In this document: piece by piece, positions 63,559 through 64,000 of the stretch | Numbering within the stretch: position 1 is the stretch's first letter | Layout of the letters: each line of letters begins with the position of its first letter | DNA from: MSPOR6 sp964652195 | GTDB lineage: Bacteria > Poribacteria > WGA-4E > WGA-3G | Length of the DNA: 64,000 nt | NCBI GenBank assembly: GCA_964652195.1 | Contig: CAZZBB010000073.1 | Coordinates: 1 to 64,000 of the forward strand | Reading direction: 5' to 3' | The notes under the pieces: generated by a model | Told to the model about the DNA's origin: nothing | Databases searched by the model: none | The model's input: only the letters and a program-made list of their open reading frames with translations | Program-made: the position numbers and the translations under genes

Positions 63559-64000
63559 GATAGCACTGAGCGTCCGATCCAGCGTCCAAAAGATCCGGAA
63601 ACTCAAAAAGCATATTATAGTGGTAAAAAGAAACAGCATACCATCAAAAATAATCTGATTATTAATGCTGATAGCAAAGTCGTATTATTGACACCATCCT
63701 GTCAAGGCAGTATTCACGACAAGCGTATCGCCGATACTATAGGATATTGTGTGCCAAGTGGCACTGTTTTGTATCAAGATTCCGGTTTTCAAGGGTTTAC
63801 CCTTGAGGGGATAAATATCGTTCAACCGATAAAGAAACCAAAGGGAAGCGAACTCACCATTAAAGAAAAAGAAAACAATCGAAACATTTCGTCCATACGC
63901 ATACAAGTTGAGCATGCGATTTCTGGTGTCAAGAGATACCGCATCGTGAAAGATAAGTTGCGCAACTAGAAGAGAGGTTTCAGTGACCTAATCATGGAAA
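63559..64000 (+). pseudogene. DDE_Tnp_4-type transposase, 5'-truncated and with an internal stop
   Basis: From DSTERPIQRPKDPETQKAYY onward the frame gives SGKKKQHTIKNNLII, GSIHDKRIAD, LYQDSGFQGF, KKPKGSELT and SIRIQVEHAISGVKRYRIVKDKLRN, the C-terminal half of a DDE_Tnp_4 transposase. TAG at 63967 follows LRN where Trp is usual (a one-base change), and the frame continues as KRGFSDLIME to the window edge. The first half is missing at the junction with the opposite transposase. Confidence 0.8.

Overview
This is an AT-rich bacterial chromosome segment using standard stops and Shine-Dalgarno (SD) starts, with one tRNA gene (tRNA-Asn) and no rRNA. The gene set combines a PhyH-type dioxygenase, stand-alone TIM-barrel sugar isomerase/epimerase-like proteins, a LarA-like enzyme, and secreted LamG/concanavalin-like proteins sharing a TTWG tail. 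It also has ECF sigma factors fused through a membrane segment to beta-propellers, and dense intergenic hairpin repeats. This best fits an environmental, possibly sponge-associated lineage such as Candidatus Poribacteria. That placement is an inference from gene style, not from a marker gene.

Layout. 0-4.2 kb: gene-poor DNA around an ATPase/nuclease-like pair that resembles an uncharacterised defence module, with two copies of a palindromic repeat element. 4.2-9.5 kb: Fic protein, two oligopeptide ABC permeases, an XRE/metallo-beta-lactamase fusion, a Uma2-type protein and a sugar isomerase. 9.5-13.7 kb: repeats, a LamG secreted protein, WD40 debris, small membrane proteins and a rhodanese. 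13.7-25.8 kb: tRNA-Asn with its own promoter and terminator, then mostly metabolic genes (PhyH, TPP enzyme, sugar ABC ATPase, NuoE-NuoF fusion, MFS, QueC, two HAD paralogs, LarA-like, a ConA-like secreted protein). 25.8-30.7 kb: sbcD-sbcC. 30.8-41.6 kb: membrane-anchored proteins including one with a DnaG-like zinc finger, an ECF sigma/propeller fusion, an operon of a DUF2089-like regulator, three paralogous MNEPW membrane proteins and an M16 protease, then a sugar isomerase and an IscA/IscU-like pair. 41.6-51.6 kb: a repeat field, a frameshifted Cys-rich gene and two large ECF/WD40/helical-repeat paralogs, both damaged. 52-61 kb: GH32 fructosidase, a co-directional run of small Cys-rich proteins, a WD40 protein and a His/Met-rich beta-barrel, then a membrane glycosyltransferase. 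61-64 kb: a WD40 pseudogene split by a MITE, a small Cys-tailed peptide gene behind a hairpin and strong SD, and two decayed transposases.

The most notable material is the set of one-polypeptide sigma-factor/membrane/propeller sensors and their decay products. Next come the ATPase-nuclease pair, an IscU homolog lacking two of three ligand cysteines, and a four-copy palindromic intergenic element. Similarity statements rest on reading motifs in the sequence; no database search was run.
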